DNA from: Bacteroidales bacterium | GTDB taxonomy: Bacteria > Bacteroidota > Bacteroidia > Bacteroidales > UBA932 | Length of the DNA: 41,113 nt | Reading direction: 5' to 3' | Assembly: GCA_022508605.1 (NCBI GenBank) | Contig: JAFLUX010000016.1 | Coordinates: forward strand, 1-41,113 | Shown: piece after piece, positions 31,822 to 41,026 of the stretch | Numbering within the stretch: the stretch's first letter is position 1 | Layout: the number at the start of each line of letters is the position of its first letter | Notes under the pieces: generated by a model | What the model saw: only the letters and a program-made list of their open reading frames with translations | Databases searched by the model: none | Told to the model about the DNA's origin: nothing | Program-made: the position numbers and the translations under genes

Positions 31822-32885
31822 TAAGCCAGGAGCAGGTAAAAGAATTCGGACAGAGGGTTCTGGCGCTCGGAGGATACCTCAAGGTGGATGCGAAGCGTGC
31901 GGAAGTTTCCGGCATGCAGGCTGAGAGCGAGGCCCCCGGCTTTTGGGACGACCCCAAGGCGGCCGAACTTTTTTTGAAGAAACTCAACTCTATCAAGTCC
32001 TGGGTGACGGCCTATGACAGGCTGTGCACCATGTCGGACGATCTTGAGGTGCTGCTGGAGCTCGACCCGGAGGGGGAAGACAGCGACAAGGCGTATGCGG
32101 AGGCGCTGCGGGCCCTCGAAGACCTGGAGCTGAAAAACATGCTCGGCGCGGAAGGCGACGGTCTCGGCGCCGTGCTTACCATCAATTCCGGCGCCGGCGG
32201 CACCGAGGCCAACGACTGGAGCGCGATGCTGATGCGCATGTACATACGCTGGGGAGAGCGCAACGGATACAAAATGACTACCACGGAACTCATAGAGGGC
32301 GACGAGGCCGGCATAAAGTCCTGCACCATACAGTTCGAAGGCGACTATGCCTACGGCTACCTCAAGGCGGAGTCGGGAGTGCACCGCTTGGTGCGCATCT
32401 CTCCGTTCAATGCCCAGGGAAAGCGGCAGACGACGTTCAGCAGCGTTTTCGTCTATCCTTTGGTGGACGATACCATAAACATTGAAATCAACCCCTCCGA
32501 TATCGAATGGGACACCTTCCGCAGCGGAGGGCACGGAGGGCAGAATGTAAACAAGGTGGAGACCGGGGTGCGCGTGAGGCACATTCCCACGGGCATCACC
32601 GTTGAAAACACGGAGACCCGCAGCCAGCAGGACAACAGGCAGCGGGCCCTTCTCATTCTCAAGTCCCGCCTTTACGACATAGAGCTTAAAAAGCGCCAGG
32701 AGAAGCAGGCGGAGCTTGAAGGACAGAAGAAACGCATCGAATGGGGCAGCCAAATACGGTCGTATGTGCTGCATCCGTACAAGATGGTGAAGGATCTCCG
32801 TACGGGATTCGAGACGGCCGACACGCAGGGCGTGCTCGACGGAGACATAAACGGGTTTATGAAAGAATATTTAATGAACAATTGA
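31818..32885 (+). CDS. prfB: Peptide chain release factor 2
   Basis: This 355-residue RF2 ends translation at UGA and UAA codons. The stop-codon-reading SPF tripeptide is at 195-197 (RISPFNAQ), and the catalytic GGQ at 240-242 (SGGHGGQNVNK) triggers peptide release. The whole protein is in one frame from ATG 31818, so the programmed +1 frameshift at an internal UGA used by many bacterial prfB genes is absent: the LGGYLKVDAKR region where it would lie has no stop. The fumarase gene begins 3 nt after its stop. Confidence 0.96.
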   Translation: MISQEQVKEFGQRVLALGGYLKVDAKRAEVSGMQAESEAPGFWDDPKAAELFLKKLNSIKSWVTAYDRLCTMSDDLEVLLELDPEGEDSDKAYAEALRALEDLELKNMLGAEGDGLGAVLTINSGAGGTEANDWSAMLMRMYIRWGERNGYKMTTTELIEGDEAGIKSCTIQFEGDYAYGYLKAESGVHRLVRISPFNAQGKRQTTFSSVFVYPLVDDTINIEINPSDIEWDTFRSGGHGGQNVNKVETGVRVRHIPTGITVENTETRSQQDNRQRALLILKSRLYDIELKKRQEKQAELEGQKKRIEWGSQIRSYVLHPYKMVKDLRTGFETADTQGVLDGDINGFMKEYLMNN

Positions 32886-32888
32886 GAT

Positions 32889-34514
32889 ATGGCAGAATTT
32901 AAGTACGCGCCCATGTTCCAGCTCGGCGCCGACACGACAGAGTACTACCGGATTCCCGGCTCCGAAAAACTCGTCTCCACGGCGGAGTTCGAGGGTCACA
33001 AAATTTTGAAAGTGAGCAAAGAGGCCCTTACGCTCATGTCCAACACGGCTTTCCGCGATGTCAGCTTCCTGCTTCGCCGCTCCCACAACGAGCAGGTGGC
33101 CAAAGTGTTGAACGACCCCGAGGCCAGTGAAAACGACAAATACGTCGCACTCACCTTCCTGCGCAATGCCGAGGTGGCATGCAAGGGCAAGCTGCCTTTG
33201 TGCCAGGACACCGGCACCGCCATCATCCACGGAGAGAAAGGCCAGCAGGTCTGGACGGGCTTCTGCGATGAGGAGGCCCTGAGCCTCGGCGTATTCAAGA
33301 CCTACACGGAAGAGAATCTGCGCTACTCGCAAAACGCCCCGCTGGACATGTACAACGAGGTGAACACCAAGTGCAACCTGCCTGCCCAGATAGACATAGA
33401 GGCCACGGAGGGCGACGAATACCGCTTCCTCTGCGTGACCAAGGGCGGCGGCTCGGCAAACAAGACCTATCTTTACCAGGAGACCAAGGCCCGCATACAG
33501 AATCCGGACACCCTGATTCCTTTCCTTGTGTCCAAGATGAAGACTCTCGGCACTGCGGCATGTCCTCCGTACCATATCGCATTCGTAATCGGAGGCACCT
33601 CGGCCGAACGCAATCTTCTCACGGTGAAGCTCGCGAGCACGCATTTCTATGACGGCCTGCCCACCACGGGAGATGAGACCGGACGCGCATTCCGCGATAC
33701 CGAACTTGAGGCCAGACTGCTCGAAGAGGCCTGCAAAATCGGCCTGGGAGCGCAGTTCGGCGGCAAATACATGGCCCACGACATACGCGTGGTGCGTCTG
33801 CCGCGCCATGGTGCGAGCTGCCCCATAGGCCTGGGCGTCAGCTGCTCTGCCGACCGCAACATAAAGGCCCGCATAGATGCCGAGGGCGTGTGGATAGAAA
33901 AGCTCGACGACAAGCCTTTCGAACTCGTGCCCGAGGAGTACCGCAAGGCCGGGGAAGGGGAGGCGGTCCGCATAGACCTCGACCGTCCCATGCCGGAAGT
34001 CCTCAAGGAGCTCAGCAAATATCCCGTGAGCACCAGACTGAGCCTCAACGGCACGATAATAGTCGGGCGCGACATAGCCCACGCCAAAATCAAGGCGCGT
34101 CTCGATGCCGGAGAACCCATACCGCAGTATCTCAAGGACCATCCGATTTACTATGCCGGACCTGCCAAGACTCCCGCAGGCATGGCATGCGGTTCCATGG
34201 GCCCCACCACTGCCGGACGAATGGACCCTTATGTGGATGAATTTCAGGAGAAAGGCGGGTCGCTCATCATGCTGGCAAAGGGCAACCGCGCCCAGTGCGT
34301 GACCGATGCCTGCAAGAAGCACGGAGGCTTCTACCTCGGCAGCATAGGCGGTCCGGCGGCAATCTTGGCCCAGGAAAACATCAAGAGCATAGAATGCGTC
34401 GAATATCCGGAGCTGGGAATGGAGGCGATATGGAAGATACGGGTAGAGAATTTCCCCGCATTCATCTTGGTGGACGACAAGGGGAATGATTTCTTCAAGC
34501 AGCTCGGACTCTGA
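32889..34514 (+). CDS. Class I (iron-sulfur) fumarate hydratase
   Basis: This 541-residue enzyme interconverts fumarate and malate with an oxygen-sensitive [4Fe-4S] cluster. It has the alpha-type N-terminal domain ([18 protein letters not shown] with a likely cluster Cys, [41 protein letters not shown]) and the beta-type C-terminal domain ([49 protein letters not shown]) in one chain, as in FumA/FumB. In anaerobic Bacteroidota it serves the reductive succinate branch. It lies 3 nt from both prfB and the AsmA-like gene. Confidence 0.95.
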   Translation: MAEFKYAPMFQLGADTTEYYRIPGSEKLVSTAEFEGHKILKVSKEALTLMSNTAFRDVSFLLRRSHNEQVAKVLNDPEASENDKYVALTFLRNAEVACKGKLPLCQDTGTAIIHGEKGQQVWTGFCDEEALSLGVFKTYTEENLRYSQNAPLDMYNEVNTKCNLPAQIDIEATEGDEYRFLCVTKGGGSANKTYLYQETKARIQNPDTLIPFLVSKMKTLGTAACPPYHIAFVIGGTSAERNLLTVKLASTHFYDGLPTTGDETGRAFRDTELEARLLEEACKIGLGAQFGGKYMAHDIRVVRLPRHGASCPIGLGVSCSADRNIKARIDAEGVWIEKLDDKPFELVPEEYRKAGEGEAVRIDLDRPMPEVLKELSKYPVSTRLSLNGTIIVGRDIAHAKIKARLDAGEPIPQYLKDHPIYYAGPAKTPAGMACGSMGPTTAGRMDPYVDEFQEKGGSLIMLAKGNRAQCVTDACKKHGGFYLGSIGGPAAILAQENIKSIECVEYPELGMEAIWKIRVENFPAFILVDDKGNDFFKQLGL

Positions 34515-34517
34515 TAA

Positions 34518-37500
34518 ATGTCCGCTGGCCGGATAATCATACGCTGCATCCTCGCCGCTGCATCCGGAATCGTGATTCTGGTTGCAGCGGCGCTGTATGC
34601 CGTCACGTCTACCCCGCTTGCCGGAAAGCTGGTGAGTTCATTCACGGAGGGCATGTTCGATGCCGACCTGGATTTTTCGCGCTTCGACCTTACCCTTTTC
34701 AGCAGCTGGCCGGATGTGAGGGTGCGCGTCGATTCGCTGAGCGTGACCTATCCTCACAGCCGCTTTGAAATGGTGGCTATGGACGGGATGCAGCAGGACG
34801 GTTGCGGAGAGCAGACCGATACGCTTCTGCGCTGTGCGGCTTTGAGCCTTTCCGCCAATCTCGAATCCTTGATTCGCGGAAGCATAGACATATCCGGGAT
34901 AGAGGCTGACGGCGCGAGGGTATATGCCCACAGTTACGGGAACGGCATGGCCAACTGGAATGTGTTCCAGTCTTCGGATGAGGGGGGCGGAATGCAGATG
35001 CCGGCAGTGTCCCTGCGGCGCGCGAGAATCGCCGATGCCATGCTGGTTATGAGCAGCAAAGGCGGTCTGTGGCGCATAGCCGTGCCGGTGGATGCGGAGT
35101 TTTCGGGCAGCATGGAGGCCGACAGCCTGTGCACCCGCATAGCCGTGGATTCCCTAAGCGGAAACGTGGCCTGGGTTCCGCTGAGCCTTAGCGGGTCGGC
35201 GGAGCTGAGGGATGAGCGCACGGATATTTCCGCAAAAATAGCTGCGAGGGGCATACCGCTCCGTACTGTAGTCTGCGAATATCTCTATGCCTTCCTCCCT
35301 GAATTTAAAGGGGTATTCGAGGCCGACGGAAGCATGGACGTGGATGCCGGCATAGAGGGTTCCATGTCGGAGGGCTGCCTGCCTGCCGTATCCGCAAGGG
35401 TGAAGCTCCCTTCCGGCCATTTCGATTTCCGGCCATACAGGATGGCTGGAAAAGTCTCTTTCGACGGGCGCTTCAACAGCGATGAGAAGATGGTCGTGGA
35501 CGCTTCCATAAGCAAACTGACGGCTTCTCTTCCCGGACTCGATATAAAGGCCTCCGGACACGTAGACAAGTTTTTCGGAAAAGATCCCCGCTACCGCATA
35601 AACGTGGATGCGAGGTCCGTACTCGGGACTTTGTCCGACACCTATCTCCGCGGAACCGGCATTGCCGTCGGCGGAGATGTCGCGATGCGGCTGGAGGTAG
35701 ACGCGCGTCAGTCGCAGCTTGACCGCTATCATTTTCCGGGGGCCAGCATAAAAGGCTCTCTCAACGGGACAAGGCTCGATATTCAGTACGATTCATTGGT
35801 CATGCACGGTTTTGCGCCGTCCGCGCGCCTCAGCTCCGGGCCGGGAGGGCTTGCGGTAGGTATCGACATGGACAGCACCTTCGTCAGCAGCGGCGACGTG
35901 CGTGCGAAGGTGAGGAACACCCGCAATCTCGCCCACCTGAGCAGGCAGGCGTCCGGAGACGGCTACGTGCCTGCAATGGAGATTTTGAGCGAGAACGGCA
36001 GCATCTTCGTCGATTTCAAGGGCAATCGCGGCGCGGTAAGGAACGCCAGCCTCGTTGCTACGGCAAAAAAACGCGGGGCACGGAGGACCGCCGGCATGCG
36101 GCGCCGGGCAGTTTCAGACACTGTGTCATGGGACGAGCGCCGCGAGCGTATAGAGCGCGAGCACACCGTAAGGGAGTTCCGTGACAAAGACGTGCGGGTA
36201 TATCTTGACTCATCCCTCACGGCACTTATGAGGCAGTGGGATGCCACGGCCGGAATCAGCTCCGGTCGCGGATTCGTGGCCTCGCCCATTTTGCCCCTGC
36301 GCACAAGGCTGGGAGCGCTGAAAGCCTATTACGACGGCAGCGACCTGCGCCTCGATTCGCTCGCCCTGACCTGCGGCACCTCGGACATCCAGGCCGCAGG
36401 GCGCCTGAGAAACGTGCAGCGCATTTTCTCGCGCCGGCACAGCTTCATAGATGCCAGACTGGCTGTGAAATCGTCGCGCATCAATGTCAATGAACTTGTT
36501 GCTGCGCTGGATTATGCCCGGGAGCATATTCCCTCCACGCTTGAGATAGCAGATGACGGAGACGAGAGTTTCGTGCTCGATTCCATTCCGGATGCCGCGC
36601 TTCCGTCCTCGGACTTGCTGCTCGTGGTGCCGGGCAACGTGGATGCGGAGTTCAGCCTGAAGGCCGGGCGCCTCGATTATCGCGACTTCTGCATATCCCC
36701 CGTGCGGCTGAGGGCCAATGTGCGTGAGAATACGCTGCAACTCCTGGACGTATTTGCCGATGCCGGGATAGGGAAGCTGGAGATGGATGCCTTCTATTCC
36801 ACAAAGTCGCGCAAGGATATTTCGGCCGGTGCCGGAATGCTGCTGAAAGACATACTGGCGGAGGACGTAATCCAGGTGCTGCCCTTCGTGGACTCCCTGA
36901 TTCCCGCGCTCAAGTCTTTCAAAGGCAGGCTTGACTGCAAGCTGTCGGCCGATGCGTCATTCGACGAGAACATGAACCTCATCACCCCCTCCCTGCAGGG
37001 CGTGCTGGACATAAGCGGCCGGAATCTGCGCATAGACGATGCCGGAGATTTGCGGCGCATCACGAAACTCCTGATGTTCAAGAACAAGAATATCGGTGAA
37101 ATAGATGACCTGTCGGTGTCTGCCGTGGTGAAAGACAGCAAGATAGAGATTTATCCTTTCCAGATAGGGGTAGACCGCTACCGCTTTGCCCTGCAGGGAG
37201 TGCAGGGCTTCGACAAGACCATGGACTACCACGTGTCCGTGCTGAAATCACCATTGCTCATTCCGTTCGGAATCTATGTCAAAGGCTCTCTCGACAATTG
37301 GCATTTCGGCCTTACCAAGGCCCGCTACAGCGAGGGCTCCGTCCCTGCCTATTCCAAGCAGCTCGACTCCGTCAGCATAAATTTCGCCCAATCCATACAT
37401 GACGTGTTCCGCATGGGCGTGGACGGAGTGCGCCGGTACAACTCCAAATCGCTGGGCCGTGTCGACTCGCCCATGAATGCCAGGCGCATTTCCGGCGATG

Positions 37501-37616
37501 ACATGCTCGATCGCGAGACATACAAGAAACTGGAGGCGATGAAACTGGACGATGAAATCGCTGCGCAGGAAGCGGAGCTGCGTGCAAGCATCGAGGCGAT
37601 GTTCGCTGATTTTTAG
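34518..37616 (+). CDS. AsmA-like/TamB-type large envelope protein
   Basis: This 1032-residue protein has one N-terminal membrane anchor (about residues 6-30, IRCILAAASGIVILVAAALY) followed by LVSSFTEGMFDADLDFSRFDLTLFSSWPDVRVRVDSL, the AsmA N-terminal signature. The rest is repetitive beta structure (long runs of alternating hydrophobic residues), ending in the AsmA-like C-terminal part (GVLDISGRNLRIDD, FQIGVDRYRFALQG). Such proteins form long grooves thought to carry phospholipid between the inner and outer membranes. The C-terminal tail is charged and helical (EAMKLDDEIAAQEAELRASI). It starts 3 nt after the fumarase stop, and no clear terminator follows before the tRNA-Leu promoter. Confidence 0.85.
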   Translation: MSAGRIIIRCILAAASGIVILVAAALYAVTSTPLAGKLVSSFTEGMFDADLDFSRFDLTLFSSWPDVRVRVDSLSVTYPHSRFEMVAMDGMQQDGCGEQTDTLLRCAALSLSANLESLIRGSIDISGIEADGARVYAHSYGNGMANWNVFQSSDEGGGMQMPAVSLRRARIADAMLVMSSKGGLWRIAVPVDAEFSGSMEADSLCTRIAVDSLSGNVAWVPLSLSGSAELRDERTDISAKIAARGIPLRTVVCEYLYAFLPEFKGVFEADGSMDVDAGIEGSMSEGCLPAVSARVKLPSGHFDFRPYRMAGKVSFDGRFNSDEKMVVDASISKLTASLPGLDIKASGHVDKFFGKDPRYRINVDARSVLGTLSDTYLRGTGIAVGGDVAMRLEVDARQSQLDRYHFPGASIKGSLNGTRLDIQYDSLVMHGFAPSARLSSGPGGLAVGIDMDSTFVSSGDVRAKVRNTRNLAHLSRQASGDGYVPAMEILSENGSIFVDFKGNRGAVRNASLVATAKKRGARRTAGMRRRAVSDTVSWDERRERIEREHTVREFRDKDVRVYLDSSLTALMRQWDATAGISSGRGFVASPILPLRTRLGALKAYYDGSDLRLDSLALTCGTSDIQAAGRLRNVQRIFSRRHSFIDARLAVKSSRINVNELVAALDYAREHIPSTLEIADDGDESFVLDSIPDAALPSSDLLLVVPGNVDAEFSLKAGRLDYRDFCISPVRLRANVRENTLQLLDVFADAGIGKLEMDAFYSTKSRKDISAGAGMLLKDILAEDVIQVLPFVDSLIPALKSFKGRLDCKLSADASFDENMNLITPSLQGVLDISGRNLRIDDAGDLRRITKLLMFKNKNIGEIDDLSVSAVVKDSKIEIYPFQIGVDRYRFALQGVQGFDKTMDYHVSVLKSPLLIPFGIYVKGSLDNWHFGLTKARYSEGSVPAYSKQLDSVSINFAQSIHDVFRMGVDGVRRYNSKSLGRVDSPMNARRISGDDMLDRETYKKLEAMKLDDEIAAQEAELRASIEAMFADF

Positions 37617-37658
37617 CTCTTTTGCAGGCCGTCTCCGGAGTCTCCGTCCGCGTGAGCA

Positions 37659-37689
37659 TTTGAAAGATTGAGAAATATCAGTAAATTTG
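37659..37689 (+). promoter_or_regulatory. Promoter for tRNA-Leu and probably the GH28 gene
   Basis: TTTG (37659-37662), 19 nt, then TAAATTTG (37682-37689) is a near-perfect Bacteroidota -33/-7 promoter. The predicted transcription start lies a few bases before the tRNA at 37699. No other promoter is visible before the GH28 start at 37795. Confidence 0.8.
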
Positions 37690-37698
37690 CAGGACGCT

Positions 37699-37782
37699 GC
37701 GGGCGTGTTGAAATGGTAGACAAGCAAGACTTAGGATCTTGTGCCGCAAGGTGTGTGGGTTCGAGTCCCACCGCCCGCACCA
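37699..37782 (+). tRNA. tRNA-Leu (anticodon TAG), CCA encoded
   Basis: The acceptor stem GCGGGCG (37699-37705) pairs with CGCCCGC (37772-37778), with discriminator A and an encoded CCA. The anticodon stem CAAGA/TCTTG surrounds loop CTTAGGA with anticodon TAG (37732-37734). It has the long variable arm of a class II tRNA and T loop TTCGAGT. It is an intact 84-nt tRNA reading CUN leucine codons. Confidence 0.96.
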
Positions 37783-37794
37783 AATAACCACGTA

Positions 37795-39144
37795 ATGAAA
37801 AAGACTGTAAGTTTGTTTGCGGCCGCCTTGCTGTGCATAGCGTCTCTTCGTGCTGAGGATTTCATTCCCGCACCCCCTGAGAAGGTCAATATCCCCGACA
37901 CCTGCGTGTCGTTGCTCGATTTCGGAGGCGTTCCGGATGGCGTCACCCTCAATACCGAGGCGTTCCAAAAGGCCGTATCCGCCCTCGCGAAGAAAGGCGG
38001 GGGACATCTGATAGTGCCGGAGGGCGTCTTCCTTACAGGTCCGATAAGCCTCAAGGACTGCATGGACCTCCATTTGGAGAGCGGGGCAGTCATCCTCATG
38101 TCTCCGGATAAAAGGGATTTTCTTGACGGCGGGTCGGTGCGCCCAGGCATTTCGGCCTCGAAGCGCCACGATGTGAGCATCAGCGGAGACGGCATCATAG
38201 ACGGCAACGGGGAATGGTGGAGACCGGCCAAACGCAGCAAGAACAGCGATACCGAATGGAAGGAGCTGCTGCGCAAGGGCGGGACCGTGACCGAAGACGG
38301 CAGTCTGTGGTATCCTTTCGCACTCAGGAATTTTCCCGATATCGCCCCCTCTCCCAAGGCGCAGGAGAGCCTCCGCACCCACCTTGTGCGTTTTACCTCA
38401 TGCGAGCGCGTGCGCGTCAGCGGGGTGACTTTGCAGAACTCTCCGAAGTTCCATTTGGTCCCGCGCTACTGCACGGACGTCACCATAGAAGGCGTGCAGG
38501 TGCGCTGCCCGTGGAATGCGCAGAACGGCGACGGGATAGACATAATGCAGTGCCGGCGGGTGCTCGTTACGGGATGCCGCGTGGATGTGGGAGACGATGG
38601 CATCTGTCTCAAGGGAGGAGTCGGGAAGGCTGCCGCCCAGGGATGTCCCTGCAAGGACATTTTGATAGAAAACAATATAGTGTTCCGTGCCCACGGAGGT
38701 TTTGTCATGGGCTCCGAGATATCAGGCGGAATGCAGGATATAGTGGTGCGCCACAACACTTTCAGCGGCACTGACACGGGCCTGCGTTTCAAGAGCGCTC
38801 CGGAGCGCGGAGGAAAAACCTCCGGTATATGGATAAGCGACATCAACATGACGGGGATAAAGGGCGAGGCCATAGTGTTCCAGACCGATTATGCCGACAG
38901 GCCTGCCGGCCACGACGACAATGTGGCCCCGGACACTGAAAATTTCCTCCCGGAATTTGCGGACTTCCATATCTCCGGGATACGGTGCAGCGACTGCGCC
39001 ACCGCAATACGCGCAAAGGGCCGTCCGTCCATGGTTCACGATATCAGGGTGTCCGATTCCGTGTTTTTCTTTACGGAGCGCGACTGCGACATCGATCACC
39101 CCGGAATGGTCGAACTCAGCGGGGTGGTTTTTAAGACTTACTAA
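37795..39144 (+). CDS. Secreted GH28 family glycoside hydrolase (polygalacturonase-like)
   Basis: This 449-residue protein has a signal peptide ending near SLRA (17-20). The right-handed beta-helix of family GH28 is marked by LDFGGVPDGVTLNTEAFQKA at the N-terminus (the usual FGAxGDG..D...FQ block) and by the catalytic motifs NGDGID (244-249), GDDGICLK (266-273, the paired Asp) and AHGG (299-302). Members hydrolyse alpha-galacturonosyl or related bonds in pectin and rhamnogalacturonan. The start at 37795 is preferred over the open frame reaching back into the tRNA because it gives the signal peptide. It lies 12 nt after the tRNA and far from the SusC/D operon, and no other pectin gene is seen. 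Confidence 0.92.
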   Translation: MKKTVSLFAAALLCIASLRAEDFIPAPPEKVNIPDTCVSLLDFGGVPDGVTLNTEAFQKAVSALAKKGGGHLIVPEGVFLTGPISLKDCMDLHLESGAVILMSPDKRDFLDGGSVRPGISASKRHDVSISGDGIIDGNGEWWRPAKRSKNSDTEWKELLRKGGTVTEDGSLWYPFALRNFPDIAPSPKAQESLRTHLVRFTSCERVRVSGVTLQNSPKFHLVPRYCTDVTIEGVQVRCPWNAQNGDGIDIMQCRRVLVTGCRVDVGDDGICLKGGVGKAAAQGCPCKDILIENNIVFRAHGGFVMGSEISGGMQDIVVRHNTFSGTDTGLRFKSAPERGGKTSGIWISDINMTGIKGEAIVFQTDYADRPAGHDDNVAPDTENFLPEFADFHISGIRCSDCATAIRAKGRPSMVHDIRVSDSVFFFTERDCDIDHPGMVELSGVVFKTY

Positions 39145-39355
39145 GACCCTGGCAAGCCCTGAAGCAGATAAGGAGCGGACGGAGAAAATACACGTTCGTG
39201 TCATATCGGAGCTAAGTCAGTTATGTGCTTACTTCTATTCACCCTAATACATACCATTTCATTGCATGTACTCTTTGTCGCAAATTCAGAAATAACTAAG
39301 GGAGAGCCACCACCCGGAAGCCGAAACAGTCAATGCTGAGGTTGTAAAATGCGAT
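39145..39355 (+). other. Intergenic stretch, start of the AT-rich segment
   Basis: No gene, tRNA, hairpin terminator or promoter is recognisable here. Base composition changes from the GC-rich left side to visibly AT-richer sequence within this stretch. The frame of the following small ORF is open back to about 39296, so part of a longer decayed gene may lie here. Confidence 0.4.
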
Positions 39356-39562
39356 ATGACGAAAGATACTGGCCTCAACGATATTTCTCAGCTGACAAGC
39401 TATGTGCGCGGGCTTTTGAGCAAGTACCGCAAGTATCTTTGCAGGGAGGTGAAGAATGTTGCAAGTAAGGATTATAAGAAACGATTGACAGTATACGACA
39501 ATGGTAAAGGTATCTTGATGCGAATGGATTACATGATGCCTTTGCGGGAAATGCCGATTTGA
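39356..39562 (+). pseudogene. Small ORF, possibly the tail of a decayed gene
   Basis: A 68-residue frame starts MTKDTGLNDISQLTSYVRGL and continues with a basic stretch (SKYRKYLCREVKNVASKDYKKR), ending MPLREMPI. The frame is open upstream to about 39296 without another start, reading through EAETVNAEVVKCD, so it looks like the 3' end of a longer gene cut off on its left. I do not recognise the family. It sits in the AT-rich segment and is followed by a strong hairpin terminator at 39587. It could instead be a real short gene. Confidence 0.3.
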
Positions 39563-39586
39563 AATAACAGTGTCACTTTAAAGGTT

Positions 39587-39637
39587 AAAAAAAATACGGT
39601 GAAGCATCCATTCAAGATGTATCACCGTATATTTTTG
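39587..39637. terminator. Bidirectional terminator
   Basis: ATACGGTGA (39594-39602) pairs with TCACCGTAT (39622-39630), with inner pairs GCATC/GATGT, flanked by an A run on the left and ATTTTTG on the right. It can end transcription from both sides: the small ORF on the + strand and the lipocalin-like gene on the - strand. Confidence 0.85.
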
Positions 39638-39659
39638 TTATTCTGACGAACGGTATTCT

Positions 39660-40070
39660 CTACAGGTATTTCTCAATCACACTGTCAGAGACGCGTTTGA
39701 GTGTTACCTTGATATCATTACTAACAAACATCAATGAGTCTTCTGTCAATTCAAGTACCGGAAATCTATCGGCACCAATTATCAATTCAAGTACTGGGTT
39801 ATATCTCTCGTCATCAATTGTTAGGACATCTTCGGTATATTTAGACAAGCTCCAAGTTGAATGAACGACATCCGAGCGGAAGTCATCTGAACGGTAATCG
39901 TGGACTCCAACAGTGACAAAAGTACCATCGTCTTTAAATTGATAATAAATGGCATATTCTTCCCCATGCAAAATCCCAGTGTGTTCCCAAGTTCCGATGA
40001 TAGATGTGCTGCAAGAGGAGAAAACGCTCATGCCAATGACGAGCATCAGAGCATAAAACAATTTTTTCAT
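39660..40070 (-). CDS. Small lipocalin-like lipoprotein
   Basis: This 136-residue lipoprotein has the signal MKKLFYALMLVIGMSVFSSC (Cys20). The mature part starts STSIIGTWEHTG, then YYQFKDDGTFVTVG, HSTWSLSKYTEDVLTID, a layout typical of small lipocalin-like Bacteroidota proteins (GxW near the start, F..DGTF, then W.l......L.i). Ligand and function are unknown. Its codons are AT-rich compared with genes left of 39150, suggesting transfer. It is preceded by a leader of about 290 nt with its own promoter (40401-40370). Confidence 0.7.
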   Translation of the reverse strand: MKKLFYALMLVIGMSVFSSCSTSIIGTWEHTGILHGEEYAIYYQFKDDGTFVTVGVHDYRSDDFRSDVVHSTWSLSKYTEDVLTIDDERYNPVLELIIGADRFPVLELTEDSLMFVSNDIKVTLKRVSDSVIEKYL

Positions 40071-40116
40071 ACGATGTTGTATGTTTTTTGGGGCAATGGC
40101 TCCGGTTTTGCCTGTT

Positions 40117-40281
40117 CTATAAACAAAAGTGTAGAGCCAACTTTCGTTTATCCAATAGAGGTTGTGGAAAGACCCGACAGAAATAAACTACTGATAACTC
40201 CACACTCGGCATTATATGGAGCTTCCACCGCAGAATGCGGTTTGACTGCATAGGCAATACACGAGCGGAAAGAATCATCAT
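40117..40281 (-). CDS. Possible 54-residue leader ORF ahead of the lipocalin-like gene
   Basis: An ATG at 40281 follows AGGGGGG with 4 nt between, an unusually strong Shine-Dalgarno sequence for this window. The frame runs 54 codons to TAG at 40117, beginning MMILSARVLPMQSNRILRWK, and is Arg/Leu-rich with no known domain. It ends 46 nt before the lipoprotein start. It may be a leader peptide whose translation controls the downstream gene, or a chance frame. Confidence 0.35.
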   Translation of the reverse strand: MMILSARVLPMQSNRILRWKLHIMPSVELSVVYFCRVFPQPLLDKRKLALHFCL

Positions 40282-40293
40282 TATCCCCCCTGT

Positions 40294-40311
40294 CTAAAGA
40301 AATTTCCACAT
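40294..40311 (-). CDS. Possible five-residue leader peptide MWKFL
   Basis: ATG-TGG-AAA-TTT-CTT-TAG on the minus strand (40311 to 40294) lies inside a small hairpin (GAAAT/ATTTC) and just before the AGGGGGG site of the next frame. Its place in the leader suggests an attenuator-type peptide, but its small size makes chance likely. Confidence 0.25.
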   Translation of the reverse strand: MWKFL

Positions 40312-40349
40312 TTCTATTGAGGTCACGAAAACACTTTCGCTATATGTCT

Positions 40350-40365
40350 GTCATCCAAGGATGAC
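40350..40365. promoter_or_regulatory. 16-nt palindrome at the predicted transcription start
   Basis: GTCATCC-AA-GGATGAC is an inverted repeat with 7-bp arms that begins 4 nt after the -7 box on the minus strand and so covers the expected transcription start. It could be an operator for a dimeric regulator or a 5' RNA hairpin. Confidence 0.45.
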
Positions 40366-40369
40366 GATA

Positions 40370-40401
40370 CAAAGATAGGGTTTTATCCCGTTACTTCCAA
40401 A
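40370..40401 (-). promoter_or_regulatory. Consensus Bacteroidota promoter for the 40070 gene
   Basis: On the minus strand TTTG (40401-40398), 20 nt, then TATCTTTG (40377-40370) matches both the -33 and -7 elements. It drives transcription toward the leader frames and the lipocalin-like gene. Confidence 0.75.
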
Positions 40402-41026
40402 CGTATATTGATATACTTGTTTTGTTCCGTAACGGAGTCTTCACCCCTCGTCCGCGAGCAGCAGTGGGGCGCGGTGCAACGTGAACTTGCTACGATGATT
40501 GTCATAGATGATTTCTGCTGATTCAATGTCATTAGCCTCAATATGGGCTGCAACGGCATTTCGCAAGGCAGAATAAATAGGTGATACCCAATTCTTCATT
40601 GGTAAACATTGAATGAATCGCTGAAATTTAACCGAATAGATACACAATACCGGCCTCTTTCGTCGTCAAGATGATAACGTTTCGTCCTTTCTTCATATCC
40701 GTTTTTCTACAAGGTTATAAAAATGTGACAAATATGCGAAAAAAGCCATCGAGGCTATTGCATATATCATTATTTATCATATCGTTGTATCGGCGAAAAG
40801 AACAATGGATATGAAAACTACGATGATTGCTACTGCCAATGGACTGATGATTACCCGAATAGCGTGTTGGTTCCGGGCTTATAGCCGGGGCCAAGGCTAT
40901 TATGATTGACAACGCGAAGAAACTGAGCAAAGCGGCATCGCCACGCCCGTATGCTCCTGTATGTCGCTACTGCTATCCGTATTCATCTGCCCGCATTTGT
41001 ATGGCTTTCAAAAAAAATCTTATATA
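40402..41026. other. Long AT-rich stretch without a convincing gene
   Basis: Only weak frames are present. On the minus strand, a 68-codon frame at 40441-40647 holds MKNWVSPIYSALRNAVAAHI and ends LLLADEG, and a 22-codon frame starts at 40696. On the + strand, a frame without a start reads NNGYENYDDCYCQWTDDYPN, stopping at 40884, and a second frame (AGAKAIMIDNAKKLSKAASP, with ATG at 40902) is open to the window edge. These look like fragments of decayed genes broken by frameshifts. I recognise none of them and see no RNA gene. Confidence 0.4.

Noticed and set aside
31818..31900. Programmed frameshift in prfB
   Set aside because: The protein reads through in one frame from ATG with no internal UGA, so no frameshift is needed here.
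32871..34322. 483-codon minus-strand frame opposite fumarase
   Set aside because: It is a shadow of the fumarase gene with no recognisable family blocks.
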